Of a stretch of DNA of 41,617 nucleotides, positions 1-7,960 are shown piece by piece. Source of the DNA: Pseudomonadota bacterium (GTDB lineage: Bacteria; Desulfobacterota; Syntrophobacteria; Syntrophobacterales; Syntrophobacteraceae); contig JAEZHY010000135.1 in the NCBI GenBank assembly GCA_023416335.1, positions 1 to 41,617 on the forward strand. Direction: 5' to 3'. The translations under genes and the position numbers were made by a program. The notes below the pieces were generated by a model that had not been told where the DNA came from, searched no databases, and was given only the letters and a program-made list of their open reading frames with translations. Position 1 is the stretch's first letter. Each line of letters starts with the position of its first letter.

Positions 1-127
1 ATGACCCCATCCCGGTAGGCCAAGTATTTTGGACAGCTCGTACCGGATACTATCCGGCCTGCCGGGGCGGGGTTCCCAAGGCGGACCTTGGGAACCAGCG
101 GCGTATTTCCTTAAAGCAACAGCATTG
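1..127. repeat. Interspersed repeat family A, copy 1
   Basis: This copy matches 18497-18647 almost base for base, except that 7 bases here replace 31 bases there. It holds two strong palindromes: CCGGATA-C-TATCCGG, and a perfect 11-bp hairpin at 71-96 (arms GGTTCCCAAGG and CCTTGGGAACC, loop CGGA). It ends in a conserved CAACAGCATTG. There is no open frame of note. The copy begins at the first base of the window, so it may extend further left. Confidence 0.85.
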
Positions 128-288
128 ACTCACCCTCGTGCCCACCATCCGTCCTCTTGGATTAAACCTCATCGGGATGGCCGGGCGGTGGGCACGCTGA
201 AGCCTGTGCCTACCCTACCGTGTTCGCAGTCAGCGCGGCCGTGCTCGCCGTTCACCTCTTGCCCGGCCTCTTGCTTTCGGGACCGTCA
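128..288. other. Gap between repeat A and the corrinoid gene
   Basis: No credible gene is present. GTGCCCACC at about 140-149 and GGTGGGCAC at about 187-195 form an inverted pair of the kind that also borders the family B repeats elsewhere in the window. The rest is unremarkable. Confidence 0.5.
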
Positions 289-927
289 TTAATTCCCGGT
301 GAATTGTTTCGCCAGCTGAACCGCTTCGGCTGCATCTTTGCCGTAACCGTCGGCACCGATCTTTTGCGCGAATTTTGCGTCCACCGGAGCCCCGCCAACC
401 ATGATTTTAACACTTCCGCGAAGGCCTCTTTCCTGAATAACGGTGATGACCTTCTGCATTTCGGGCATTGTCGTGGTCAGGAGGGCTGAGAGGCCGAGAA
501 CGTCGGGCTTGATTTCCGCGACCTTATCGACGAACTTCTCGACACTGAGATCGACGCCCAGGTCCATTACCTCGAAGCCCGCGCCTTCGAGCATCATGGT
601 GACGAGATTCTTCCCGATATCGTGCAGGTCCCCTTTCACCGTCCCCATGAGGACCTTTCCTTTCGACTTCGCATCCTCTTCTTTGAGCAGGGGCTTGATT
701 ACCGCCAGGCCTTTCTGCATCGTGACCGCGGAAACGAGCATTTCGGGCACGTAGATCTCACCTTTGCCGAACAGCTTTCCGACCACGTCCATCGCGTCGA
801 TCAGGCCTGCATTGATGATCGTGTTGAGATCGATTTTCTCATCGACGGCAGCCTGGACCAGCGCTTCGATTTCCTTGTTCTTTCCGCTCACGACCGCCTG
901 CTTTATCTGCTCTATCCTGTCGCTCAC
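289..927 (-). CDS. Methyltransferase cognate corrinoid protein (MtaC/MtbC/MtvC-like)
   Basis: A 212-residue, two-domain cobalamin protein that carries a methyl group between a substrate-specific methyltransferase and an acceptor methyltransferase. Residues about 1-88 form the helical B12-binding cap. Residues about 90-212 form the Rossmann-like cobalamin domain, with the DxHxxG motif GDLHDIG (His102 would be the lower axial cobalt ligand) and GGAP near residue 180. Length is normal for the family. The start is GTG with GGAGG six bases upstream. It follows the UroD-like methyltransferase by 51 bases on the same strand, so the two are probably co-transcribed and partners. The substrate cannot be read from the sequence; methoxylated aromatics, methylamines, methanol and betaines are all known for this family. 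Confidence 0.93.
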   Translation of the reverse strand: MSDRIEQIKQAVVSGKNKEIEALVQAAVDEKIDLNTIINAGLIDAMDVVGKLFGKGEIYVPEMLVSAVTMQKGLAVIKPLLKEEDAKSKGKVLMGTVKGDLHDIGKNLVTMMLEGAGFEVMDLGVDLSVEKFVDKVAEIKPDVLGLSALLTTTMPEMQKVITVIQERGLRGSVKIMVGGAPVDAKFAQKIGADGYGKDAAEAVQLAKQFTGN

Positions 928-978
928 AATTTTCCTCCCGCGAGATTTCCTTCTCGCTCTATGCAGTCTGTTACGAGT

Positions 979-2052
979 CTATTTCTTTATGGGGTAAGAG
1001 CCATGCTTGAGTACGGTGTCGCGCATGGCCATGAAATTTTCGAACTTTGCCCATTCCGGGACGGAATTCCCCGACCCGACGCAGTAGCCTCCGCCGGGAC
1101 CCGCTTTGGCGATGAGTTTCCTGACATATTCCTCTACCTCGGCGGGGGCGGCGCTCCTGAGCATTTCATTAGGCACGTTGCCTACCAGGGTCAGGCGATC
1201 GCCGTACATCTCCTTAACCTTGAAGATGTCCATGCAGCTGGGGTCTATCGGCTGCAAGACGTCGAGGCCCATTTCGATGAAGTCTTCCATGAGAGGCATC
1301 ACATTGCCGTCGGTATGCATGAAGAAAAGCCGATCGCCTTGATGGCAGCGCCGGGCCATTTCCCTGTACCATGGGAAAACATGGTCACGGTAGGCTTGTG
1401 GAGAGATAATCGGACCGTTTCCGAAGGCCAGGTCGTCTACTACCCACACTCCGCCTACGTAGGGCATCGCGAGGATCTCTTCGAGCCCCTTGAACTGGAT
1501 TTCCGCCACCTTGCGGAATATATCCGCCACGAGGTCCTCTTCGAGTTTGAGGGACATCGCGAAATGGTTGAATCCCATGAGCATCCAGGTGAGGGTGAAA
1601 ATCTTGCCGGAAACGGCTATCACTTTCATCCCTTCGGGCAGGAGATCACTGACCTGGTGAAATTTCGAAAAGTCGAGTTTTGCAGCGACTTCCCAGGGGA
1701 ATTTTTCGAAGTCCTCGCGGGTTTTGATGAAGCTGGTGTATTCCAGGTTCCATGCCTTGTCGTCGTTTGCATCCGGTGAGTCTTTGAGCATCACCTCGCG
1801 AATCACGCGCGATATGGAGGATTCCTGGGTCACTTTGCCCGGGCTCATCATCCCCACCGTCAGCGGAATGAAATCATAGCCGGCCTCTGCCCAGAACTGG
1901 ACCTGCGAAGCGACATCGTCCGCAGTGACTTCGCGGCCGAGAAACTTGCTTTGTATGGGATATTCGATGAGCACCTCGCAAAGAGGAACCCGATCGGACT
2001 CCTCATGCCGAACAGCCTTCCTGATACGCTCGAAATCCGGTTTCATTCCCAT
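979..2052 (-). CDS. Uroporphyrinogen decarboxylase-family (URO-D) corrinoid methyltransferase
   Basis: A 357-residue TIM-barrel protein of the URO-D superfamily (MtaA/MtbA/MtvB/CmuA-like), not a haem-pathway HemE: its partner is the adjacent corrinoid protein. In MtaA/MtbA, zinc is held by an HxC pair plus a later Cys. Here the equivalent stretch reads MHTDGN (His246, Asp248), and the C-terminal motif reads GSGNSVP where a Cys is expected; Cys324 lies just upstream of it. The metal site is therefore different, which fits a substrate-demethylating first methyltransferase better than the MtaA/MtbA class that methylates coenzyme M. The start ATG has GGAGG six bases upstream; a second ATG two codons on is possible. 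It is first of a two-gene unit with the corrinoid protein. Substrate unknown. Confidence 0.85.
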   Translation of the reverse strand: MGMKPDFERIRKAVRHEESDRVPLCEVLIEYPIQSKFLGREVTADDVASQVQFWAEAGYDFIPLTVGMMSPGKVTQESSISRVIREVMLKDSPDANDDKAWNLEYTSFIKTREDFEKFPWEVAAKLDFSKFHQVSDLLPEGMKVIAVSGKIFTLTWMLMGFNHFAMSLKLEEDLVADIFRKVAEIQFKGLEEILAMPYVGGVWVVDDLAFGNGPIISPQAYRDHVFPWYREMARRCHQGDRLFFMHTDGNVMPLMEDFIEMGLDVLQPIDPSCMDIFKVKEMYGDRLTLVGNVPNEMLRSAAPAEVEEYVRKLIAKAGPGGGYCVGSGNSVPEWAKFENFMAMRDTVLKHGSYPIKK

Positions 2053-2221
2053 GGCTTTCCTCCAAGTGTATTTGAAAAGTCCTTTTATTATTTGTCCGGC
2101 CTAATTTAGTCCGGTTCTGAGTTCTCGGCTGCCGATCGGGCTGGGAAGGCCGGAGGCTGGGTACGGGGAACGTTGTGCCCACCCTGCGCCGCTTGCGCTT
2201 GCCTTCTATTCCAACCCCATC

Positions 2222-2262
2222 GCGTCATCCCGGCAAGTATTTGAGCCGGGATCCAGCATTTA
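2222..2262 (+). repeat. Interspersed repeat family C, copy 1
   Basis: The core GTCATCCCGGC...GAGCCGGGATCCAG is an imperfect hairpin (CCCGGC pairs with GCCGGG). It is shared with 7891-7960, 12695-12786 and 17364-17450. This copy is the shortest and most diverged. Confidence 0.7.
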
Positions 2263-2281
2263 GCCCTCCCGGGCAATCCTT

Positions 2282-2313
2282 TCAGTTCACAGCTCACTGT
2301 TCACAGCTCACTG
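2282..2313. repeat. Short tandem repeat, AGTTCAC/AGCTCACT type
   Basis: About two units of a 14-15 base repeat built from GTTCAC and GCTCACT. The same motif is seen, longer, at 18671-18733. Confidence 0.7.
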
Positions 2314-2319
2314 CCTTAT

Positions 2320-3066
2320 TCACCTCTTGAACGGAAATACCGTTCCGACCTCCATCCCCGTGCTGCGTTCGATATTCTTAACAACGTCATAAAGGTGCTC
2401 GATGATCTTCAATTCGGCTGCTTCGACGTCCTTGGCTCGCATCAGCCTCAGGATATCCCTGTGAAAGGACAGGGCGTTCTGAACGGCGCGGGGCAGCAGC
2501 GACACTTCCTTGATGAACTTGCTCAGAAGATCCGTCACGGCACAGAGAAACTGCGACAGCACCTTGTTCCCGCTTGCCTCGGACAGTTTGATGTGAAATT
2601 CGACATCAAGGGGAACAAAATCGTCAATCCCGCCGTTCCTGATGGCTTCTTTCTGCATCCTGATATTGTTTTCGAGATCGGCCAGCACATGTTCGTCCGC
2701 CCGGATAACAGCCAGGCGGACGGTTGCAACTTCAATGACGATCCTGGCCTCCATGAAGTCCCGGACGGTTGCCGGCTGCAGGATGAGGTGGTCTGAAAGG
2801 GAAGCCATGTAAGAGGAAGGACTGGTAATGTTGATCAGGGTGCCGATGCCCTGCTTTGCGGTGAGCATTCCCATTACCGTGAGTTTGTTGATTGCTTCCC
2901 GGACCGTATTCCTGCTGACCCCTAATTGCCTCGCCAGTTGGTCCTGCGGGGGGAGTTTGTCTCCATGTTTGAGCCGGCCCGACATGATCATGTCGTGAAG
3001 TGCCTTGAATGCCTCATCGGCGGCGCTCATCCGCCTGAGACTGCTGAGTTCCATAGAGAGCCCCAT
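2320..3066 (-). CDS. GntR-family transcriptional regulator, FadR/FCD subfamily
   Basis: A 248-residue repressor-type regulator. Residues about 15-80 are the GntR winged helix, including LGVSRNTVREAINKL and a wing ending KQGIGT. Residues about 95-230 are an all-helical FCD ligand domain with the usual acidic and histidine positions (VEFHIKLSEASGN, then SFHRDIL and EHLYDVV), which in this subfamily bind a metal and a small organic acid. It is divergent from the TRAP operon and on the same strand as the methyltransferase pair, so it most likely controls one or both. Start is uncertain: neither ATG 3066 nor ATG 3054 has a convincing ribosome site. The effector is unknown, but FCD proteins next to TRAP transporters commonly sense a carboxylate. 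Confidence 0.9.
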   Translation of the reverse strand: MGLSMELSSLRRMSAADEAFKALHDMIMSGRLKHGDKLPPQDQLARQLGVSRNTVREAINKLTVMGMLTAKQGIGTLINITSPSSYMASLSDHLILQPATVRDFMEARIVIEVATVRLAVIRADEHVLADLENNIRMQKEAIRNGGIDDFVPLDVEFHIKLSEASGNKVLSQFLCAVTDLLSKFIKEVSLLPRAVQNALSFHRDILRLMRAKDVEAAELKIIEHLYDVVKNIERSTGMEVGTVFPFKR

Positions 3067-3175
3067 TAATAAAGATTTATGGCGTCATAATGCGACCGGA
3101 CGAAATAAACGGGTGCCGGTATATCAAATCCGCCCGAAACGGGCGATTCCGTTCCGCTTCGGTAATAGGGCGGTG

Positions 3176-3205
3176 AATGATCATATGATAGTATGATCTG
3201 TGATC
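3176..3205. promoter_or_regulatory. Candidate operator cluster with perfect palindrome ATCATATGAT
   Basis: ATCATATGAT at 3180-3189 is a perfect 10-base palindrome, followed closely by further ATGATC/GTGATC half-sites. It lies about 110 bases upstream of the regulator start. GntR proteins bind short palindromes and usually control their own divergent region. The assignment is inferred from position and symmetry only. Confidence 0.35.
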
Positions 3206-3267
3206 CTACGATTTGCCTCGTCTTGCGTCAAGAATAAATTGACAAGTGAATGTAAAAGAAAAAATGC

Positions 3268-3289
3268 TTGTAATTCAAAGTACATACAA
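3268..3289. promoter_or_regulatory. Candidate operator, TTGTA-N12-TACAA
   Basis: An inverted repeat with TTGTA at 3268-3272 and TACAA at 3285-3289, about 205 bases upstream of the TRAP operon. TTGTA/TACAA half-sites resemble those of many FCD-type GntR operators, but the 12-base spacing is wider than usual. Confidence 0.3.
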
Positions 3290-3493
3290 AATTGTCCTCA
3301 CTGCAAATACTTCTTGATCTGAGAGTGGAATCATCCTATCATCACACCATCCTACTTACAAGCAGAGTATTCAGGTCGAGTGCCTTGGAGTTTCGATTCT
3401 GCACCCCGCGAGGGTGATGCCGAATTGCGAGGCGGATGGAAGGGCTTCCCAGCCCCGAACAACAACCTTTCTGATCCCTAGTTGGAGGAGAAC

Positions 3494-4522
3494 ATGCTTA
3501 AAAAAGGATTTGCCGCCGTTGTTTTTCTGACCCTGGCAGCACTGTGTCTGTCAGCCCCCGGCATGGCTGCCGATGCCCCCATCAAGTGGAAGGCCCAGAC
3601 GCTCTGGGCTGCCCAGGAAACCCCTCAGAAGACTTTTGAAGACCTCTGCAAGAAAATCAAGATCATGACCAACGGTCGTCTGGAAATCGAAGCCTATCCG
3701 GCCGGCGCAATCGTTCCTACCAATGAAACTCTTACGGCTCTTCAAAGCAACGTTCTTCAGGTCATTCACGTATGGCCCGGCTATGCCAGCGGAAAAAACC
3801 CCGCCTTTGCTGCCCTTACCGACCTGATCTTCGCCTACGAACATCCCTGGGAACTCGATACCTTCATGCATTACAGGGGTGGACTCGAAATGCTCCGCGA
3901 ACTCTACAAACCTTTCGGCGCCTACACTGTCGGCGTGATGTTCTGGGGCGTGGAATCCTGGCCTTCAAAGAAACCTATCGGCAAGATGGATGATTTCAAA
4001 GGCCTGAAAATCCGCGAACCGCAGGGCATGGAAGCCGAATTCATGACCAAGGCCGGCGCCTCGGTTGTCGTTCTGCCCGGAACGGAAATCTTCTCCGCCA
4101 TGGACAAGGGCGTTGTCGAAGCCACGAACTGGGCAACCGCTTCCATCAACGATAAGATGGGTTTCCATCAGATGGCCCCTTACTTCACCTCTCCCGGCTT
4201 TCATTCGATGCCGGTCGGCGACTTCACGGTAAATCAGAAAGAGTGGGACAAGCTGCCTGAAGACATCAAGCAGATCCTTGTTGCCGCAACCCGCGAGTGG
4301 TGCTGGGATTCCGTCGAGCGGATCGCCATGGAAGAAGTGAAGCTTGTGAGCACCGCCGAATCCCAGGGCAAGCACGTGATGGTCTGGACTGCCGAGGAAA
4401 AGGCAAAAGCCCGCGCGATTGCTCAGACAATCTGGCAGGAATGGAAAAGCAAAAACGAGCAGACCAAGAAGGTGATCGAAGCCCAGGAAGCATGGCTGAA
4501 AGAACTCGGCCGGATCAAATAG
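3494..4522 (+). CDS. dctP: TRAP transporter solute-binding protein (DctP/TakP-like)
   Basis: A 342-residue periplasmic receptor of a sodium-driven TRAP importer. Residues 1-26 are a clear signal peptide (LTLAALCLSAPGMAA). The mature protein carries the family's two-lobe signature: LKIREPQG with Arg174, the residue that usually holds the substrate carboxylate, then VVVLPGTEIFSAMDKG and VEATNW. This pattern is closest to the TakP type, which binds 2-oxo acids and related carboxylates. The start at 3494 is chosen over an upstream in-frame TTG because GGAGGAG lies four bases before it and the signal peptide begins there. It is first of the P-Q-M operon and divergent from the GntR regulator. The exact ligand is not known. 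Confidence 0.95.
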   Translation: MLKKGFAAVVFLTLAALCLSAPGMAADAPIKWKAQTLWAAQETPQKTFEDLCKKIKIMTNGRLEIEAYPAGAIVPTNETLTALQSNVLQVIHVWPGYASGKNPAFAALTDLIFAYEHPWELDTFMHYRGGLEMLRELYKPFGAYTVGVMFWGVESWPSKKPIGKMDDFKGLKIREPQGMEAEFMTKAGASVVVLPGTEIFSAMDKGVVEATNWATASINDKMGFHQMAPYFTSPGFHSMPVGDFTVNQKEWDKLPEDIKQILVAATREWCWDSVERIAMEEVKLVSTAESQGKHVMVWTAEEKAKARAIAQTIWQEWKSKNEQTKKVIEAQEAWLKELGRIK

Positions 4523-4588
4523 ACTCCGTTTGCGGGGGAGGGGAGGCGTTTGGCCCCTCTCCCGCCGTATGAGAGCAAAGGGAATGAT

Positions 4589-5089
4589 ATGAGAAAGATC
4601 CTGGCATTTATCGATGCCATGAGCATCTGGACGGGGAAAGTGGTAAGTGTGCTCTCCATGGTGGTGGCCCTGGTCATTACTTACGAGATCGTCGCGCGCG
4701 AATTTTTATCCAGTCCAACCGTATGGGCGGCCGAGTTTACCGTCTTTGCCTGTGCTTTGCTGTATCTGATCGGCGGAGCGTGGACCCTGCAGCAGGATGC
4801 CCACGTGCGGGTCGATATCCTCCATAGCAGGTTCTCACCAAGGACCAGGGCGCTTGTGGATTGCCTTACCTATTTCGCATTCCTCCTTTATATCTCGGTA
4901 ATGATATGGGCAACGAGCAAATACGCTTACGAGTCGACATGCCTGGGAGAGTGCACCATGACTCCATGGAACCCCCCCCTCTGGCCGATGAAAATAGCCA
5001 TGGCGGTTTCACTGGTGCTGCTCCTTCTCCAGCAGACCGCCAGATTTATACGCGATCTTTATTTTGTCATTAAAGGCCAAACCCTATGA
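4589..5089 (+). CDS. dctQ: TRAP transporter small permease subunit (DctQ)
   Basis: A 166-residue membrane protein with four predicted transmembrane helices (about residues 12-36, 47-67, 87-107 and 128-150). DctQ subunits pair with the large DctM subunit. The typical EIVAREFLSSPTVWAAEFTVF stretch begins near residue 32 and is followed by the conserved Gln/His-rich turn LQQDAHVRVD. The start at 4589 has AAGGGA just upstream; in-frame extension back to 4550 would add a hydrophilic tail with no ribosome site. Its last four bases, ATGA, overlap the start of dctM, implying coupled translation. Confidence 0.93.
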   Translation: MRKILAFIDAMSIWTGKVVSVLSMVVALVITYEIVAREFLSSPTVWAAEFTVFACALLYLIGGAWTLQQDAHVRVDILHSRFSPRTRALVDCLTYFAFLLYISVMIWATSKYAYESTCLGECTMTPWNPPLWPMKIAMAVSLVLLLLQQTARFIRDLYFVIKGQTL

Positions 5090-6405
5090 GCATCGAATGG
5101 ATCAGTCTTTTAATCGTAGTCGGAATGTTGGGACTGATGGCCCTTGGACTGCCTCTGGCATGGTCCATTGGCGCGGTCGCCGTTGCAATGACCCTGTCTC
5201 TTTTCGATCCCAACATTATGGTGATGCTTGTTTCCCGGGTTTTCGACATGAGCATGAATTACACGCTCATGTCCGTCCCGCTGTTCGTGCTCATGGCCGG
5301 AATTCTTCAGCGGTCCGGTGTCGCCGACCAACTCTTCCGGGCTGTTAACGTCTGGGCCGGAGGCATCCGCGGCGGCATGGCCATCGGGACCATCATCGCA
5401 AATGCCATCATGGCTTCCATGGTCGGAATCATCGGGGCCGAAATTGTGACTTTCGGCCTGATTGCGCTGCCGGAGATGCTGGCAAGAAAGTACGATGACA
5501 AGCTCGCTCTCGGGAGTATTGCCGCGGGCGGAGGACTTGCCACCCTTATCCCGCCGAGCGTCGTCTTCATTGTCTACGGCATGACCGCAGGCTGCTCGGT
5601 GGGCGAGCTTTTCCTGGCGGGACTGCTTCCCGGCGCCATGCTAGCGGTTATCTTTGTAGGTTATGTGGTGTGGCGCTGCTGGCGCCATCCCGAAAGCGCC
5701 CCTCTGGCTACCGAAGAGGAAAGGAATATGCCTCTTCGCGAAAAACTCGCCACCCTGAAAGAACTGGTGATGCCTTTCCTGATCGCGGCCGGTGTTCTCG
5801 GTTCGATCTATACCGGGATAGCGACTCCTTCAGAAGCGGCTGGGGTCGGCGTACTGTTTTCGATAATCGCGGCATTAATCAACAGGCGCTTTTCGTGGAA
5901 GATGATGGGCGAGTGCCTCTCCGAAACGCTTCGGATCAGCTGCATGCTCTCATGGCTCTTTTTCGGTGCTCAGACCATCATCGGCGCTTATACCCTTGCG
6001 GGCGGTACGACCTTCGTGACCAATTCGCTCAAAGCCATGAATCTCGGTCCCTGGGGGACGATCGTCTTCATGCAGATCATCTGGGTCTTTCTCGGCTGCT
6101 TTCTCGACTGGATCGGCATTCTCTTTTTAACCATTCCCATCTTCCTGCCCATCATCCTCGAATTCGGTTTCGACAGCGTGTGGTTCGGCGTGGTGTACTG
6201 CATGAATATGCATATAGCGTATCTCTCGCCGCCATTCGCCCCGTCGGCCTTTTACATGAAGAGTATTACTCCGCCTCAAATCACTATGGGGCAGATATAC
6301 ATGGCCACAATGCCCTATCTCTGGCTGACCGTTGCGGCGACCGTCATCGTTACGGTCTGGCCTGACTTGTCGATTGTTTTGCCAAAGTTGATGCTGAGGC
6401 ACTAA
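5086..6405 (+). CDS. dctM: TRAP transporter large permease subunit (DctM)
   Basis: A 439-residue, mostly hydrophobic protein of about 12 membrane segments, the transport subunit of the TRAP complex. Family hallmarks seen are GLPLAWSIGA at the start, PLFVLMAGILQRSG, the IPPSVVFIVYG loop, the GIATPSEAAGVG motif around residue 245, and DWIGILFLTIPIFLPI. It is translationally coupled to dctQ through ATGA and followed by a strong terminator, so dctPQM is a complete three-gene operon. No fusion with the Q subunit is present. Confidence 0.96.
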   Translation: MSIEWISLLIVVGMLGLMALGLPLAWSIGAVAVAMTLSLFDPNIMVMLVSRVFDMSMNYTLMSVPLFVLMAGILQRSGVADQLFRAVNVWAGGIRGGMAIGTIIANAIMASMVGIIGAEIVTFGLIALPEMLARKYDDKLALGSIAAGGGLATLIPPSVVFIVYGMTAGCSVGELFLAGLLPGAMLAVIFVGYVVWRCWRHPESAPLATEEERNMPLREKLATLKELVMPFLIAAGVLGSIYTGIATPSEAAGVGVLFSIIAALINRRFSWKMMGECLSETLRISCMLSWLFFGAQTIIGAYTLAGGTTFVTNSLKAMNLGPWGTIVFMQIIWVFLGCFLDWIGILFLTIPIFLPIILEFGFDSVWFGVVYCMNMHIAYLSPPFAPSAFYMKSITPPQITMGQIYMATMPYLWLTVAATVIVTVWPDLSIVLPKLMLRH

Positions 6406-6443
6406 AGAAGGGCTTCAAACGACTCTGAACGTGATTCCTGCGA

Positions 6444-6473
6444 GGGGCTGATTCTTTTCAGCCCCTTCTTTTT
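6444..6473 (+). terminator. Rho-independent terminator after dctPQM
   Basis: A perfect 8-bp stem, GGGGCTGA (6444-6451) with TCAGCCCC (6458-6465), loop TTCTTT, followed directly by TTCTTTTT. It ends the TRAP operon and implies that the next dctP gene has its own promoter. Confidence 0.9.
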
Positions 6474-6830
6474 ATAAATAGCCTCGGATTGATAGCTGAA
6501 ACATTCTTGGAGCTGTAAAGAAAAGCTGTGAGTCTCCCACGCGTTGTTTTAGAATCCGTGCCGTCCCCCAGGAAGACGAAGAGGGAACTGTCCTCTTTCC
6601 ATAATATTGTGCGGATTTTTGCCGGTCAAAGACCCGGACGGGAGGTCTTCAGGGTAGTCGGTCTAAATAGCCGCGTCTTGTTGAGCCGCCTTCATCCGAA
6701 GTCCGATTTTTCCTAAGGGAACAGCGGGCTTTACGCATATTTCAAAAATACTTGGCAATTCGCACTGCCTGTGAGAAAAGTCTTTTTGTTCCGGATTTTG
6801 TGTTTTTGAAAACATCATGGGAGGATGTTC
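6474..6830. other. Gap upstream of the orphan dctP
   Basis: No gene or known repeat is recognised. It should contain the promoter of the gene at 6831, but I cannot point to a convincing -35/-10 pair. Confidence 0.5.
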
Positions 6831-7802
6831 ATGAAAAGGATATCGCTGGTATTTTTGTCTTTCTTCCTGATCCTTGCTGTGGGTGTGAGTGCGCAAGCCG
6901 CGGACCAGATCGTTTTGAAGCTCGCACACATCACCGCACGGAGCGGGATGCTCGACAAAAAGGCCCAGAAATTCGCAGAACTTGTCAGCGAAAAGACCGG
7001 CGGTAAGGTGAAAATCGAAATTTACCCTGCACAGCAACTCGGCAGCATCAAGGAAATAATGCAGAGTATTTCGATGGGAACCGTGGACGTTGGCATGGAA
7101 GCCGAGAGTTTCATGGACGCCTTCGAGAAGGATTACACGATATTCGGCACCCCCTTTATGTTTACCCGCGAAGAACTGGTTAAGAACGAATACCTTCAGG
7201 AAGTTCGGGAAAGGGTTCGCAAGAAGGTGGGCATTCGCACACTTCCCGGATTTGCCTTCCGGCCCGCGGTGCATCTGTGGACACAGAAACGCCAGGTTAT
7301 GCTTCCCGAAGAGTTGAACGGCATCAAGCTCCGCGTCTGGCAGTCAAAAGCGCTGGTCGATACCTGGAACAAGCTCGGGGCGACCGCGGTACCGCTCCCC
7401 TGGGGCGAAGTCTTCATGGCCCTCAGCCAGAACGTCGTAAACGGCATGGTTCACAATATCGTCCAGATCAGGGACGAGAAATTCTTCGAACAGCTCAATT
7501 TCTGCACGAAGCTTGACTGGGTGAACCTGTACGACGTTACCTGGATCAACGATATGAAATATTCCTCGCTTCCTCCCGAAATTCAGAAAGCCCTGACCGA
7601 AGCGTCTCAGGAGTCGGCCGACTGGTTCGTCGCCTACGGCCAGAGCCTCGAAGCCGAAGCCCAGAAGGAATGTGAAAAAGCAGGTATCGTCTTCAAGGAC
7701 GGCGATCGGCCGGTTTGGGTAAAGAAGGCTTCCACCGCTTATCCCGATCTGGAAAAGGCCGGATTGTGGTCGGATGGCCTGCTGAAGAAATTAGGCAGGT
7801 AA
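6831..7802 (+). CDS. Orphan TRAP transporter solute-binding protein (DctP family)
   Basis: A 323-residue periplasmic binding protein. Signal peptide at residues 1-23 (FFLILAVGVSAQAA). The mature part opens KLAHITARSGM and contains the family core LNGIKLRVWQSK with Arg168, then PLPWGEVFMALSQNVVNGMVHN. The start at 6831 is preferred to ATG 6825 because GGGAGG sits six bases before it. It has no Q or M genes of its own and is separated from dctPQM by a terminator. It differs clearly in sequence from the first DctP and belongs to the DctP/SiaP-like branch rather than TakP. It may feed a second ligand to the neighbouring DctQM or serve a transporter elsewhere. Confidence 0.93.
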   Translation: MKRISLVFLSFFLILAVGVSAQAADQIVLKLAHITARSGMLDKKAQKFAELVSEKTGGKVKIEIYPAQQLGSIKEIMQSISMGTVDVGMEAESFMDAFEKDYTIFGTPFMFTREELVKNEYLQEVRERVRKKVGIRTLPGFAFRPAVHLWTQKRQVMLPEELNGIKLRVWQSKALVDTWNKLGATAVPLPWGEVFMALSQNVVNGMVHNIVQIRDEKFFEQLNFCTKLDWVNLYDVTWINDMKYSSLPPEIQKALTEASQESADWFVAYGQSLEAEAQKECEKAGIVFKDGDRPVWVKKASTAYPDLEKAGLWSDGLLKKLGR

Positions 7803-7856
7803 GCTCTGCCCCTTGAAACCTGGCTGCCGAAGCTTGTTTTCGGCTGGAATACGATG

Positions 7857-7882
7857 AAGCCCCCTTGCGGGGCTTTGTCATT
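7857..7882 (+). terminator. Likely terminator after the orphan dctP
   Basis: A 7-bp GC-rich stem, AAGCCCC (7857-7863) with GGGGCTT (7869-7875), loop CTTGC, followed by a modest T-containing tail TTGTCATT. Confidence 0.65.
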
Positions 7883-7890
7883 GCAATTGT

Positions 7891-7960
7891 GAATTCAAGA
7901 CCTTAAAAACCCAGGATCCCGGCTCAAAAGCACCGCCGGGATGACGGGATTGGGGCAACT
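7891..7960 (-). repeat. Interspersed repeat family C, copy 2
   Basis: It opens GAATTCAAG..CTTAAAAAC, then TCCCGGCTCAAAAGCACC, then GCCGGGATGACGGG, and aligns closely with 17364-17450 in the same orientation. CCCGGC and GCCGGG form the hairpin. Confidence 0.85.

Larger units (their letters stand above)
2053..2319. other. Repeat-filled gap between methyltransferase and regulator genes
   Basis: No gene is seen. The gap contains family C copy 1 (2222-2262) and a short tandem repeat (2282-2313). GTGCCCACC at about 2176 resembles the edge of family B. Confidence 0.6.
3067..3493. other. Divergent regulatory region, GntR gene / TRAP operon
   Basis: AT-rich compared with its surroundings and free of genes. 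It must hold promoters for both directions. Candidate operators are given separately. TTGACA occurs at 3239-3244, but no good -10 sits at the right distance, so no promoter is assigned. Confidence 0.6.

Noticed and set aside
622..1779. A 385-codon plus-strand frame opposite the corrinoid and methyltransferase genes
   Set aside because: It spans two real genes on the other strand and has the unnatural composition of an antisense frame.
2222..2313. CRISPR-like look of the repeated hairpins and tandem units
   Set aside because: Repeats are few, unequal in length and not separated by regular unique spacers; no cas gene is present.
3239..3267. TTGACA as a -35 for the TRAP operon
   Set aside because: At 17-base spacing the -10 would be AAATGC, a poor match, and the start codon is about 250 bases away.
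6528..6716. Plus-strand frame of 62 codons between the two TRAP loci
   Set aside because: No ribosome site, atypical composition and no neighbour support.
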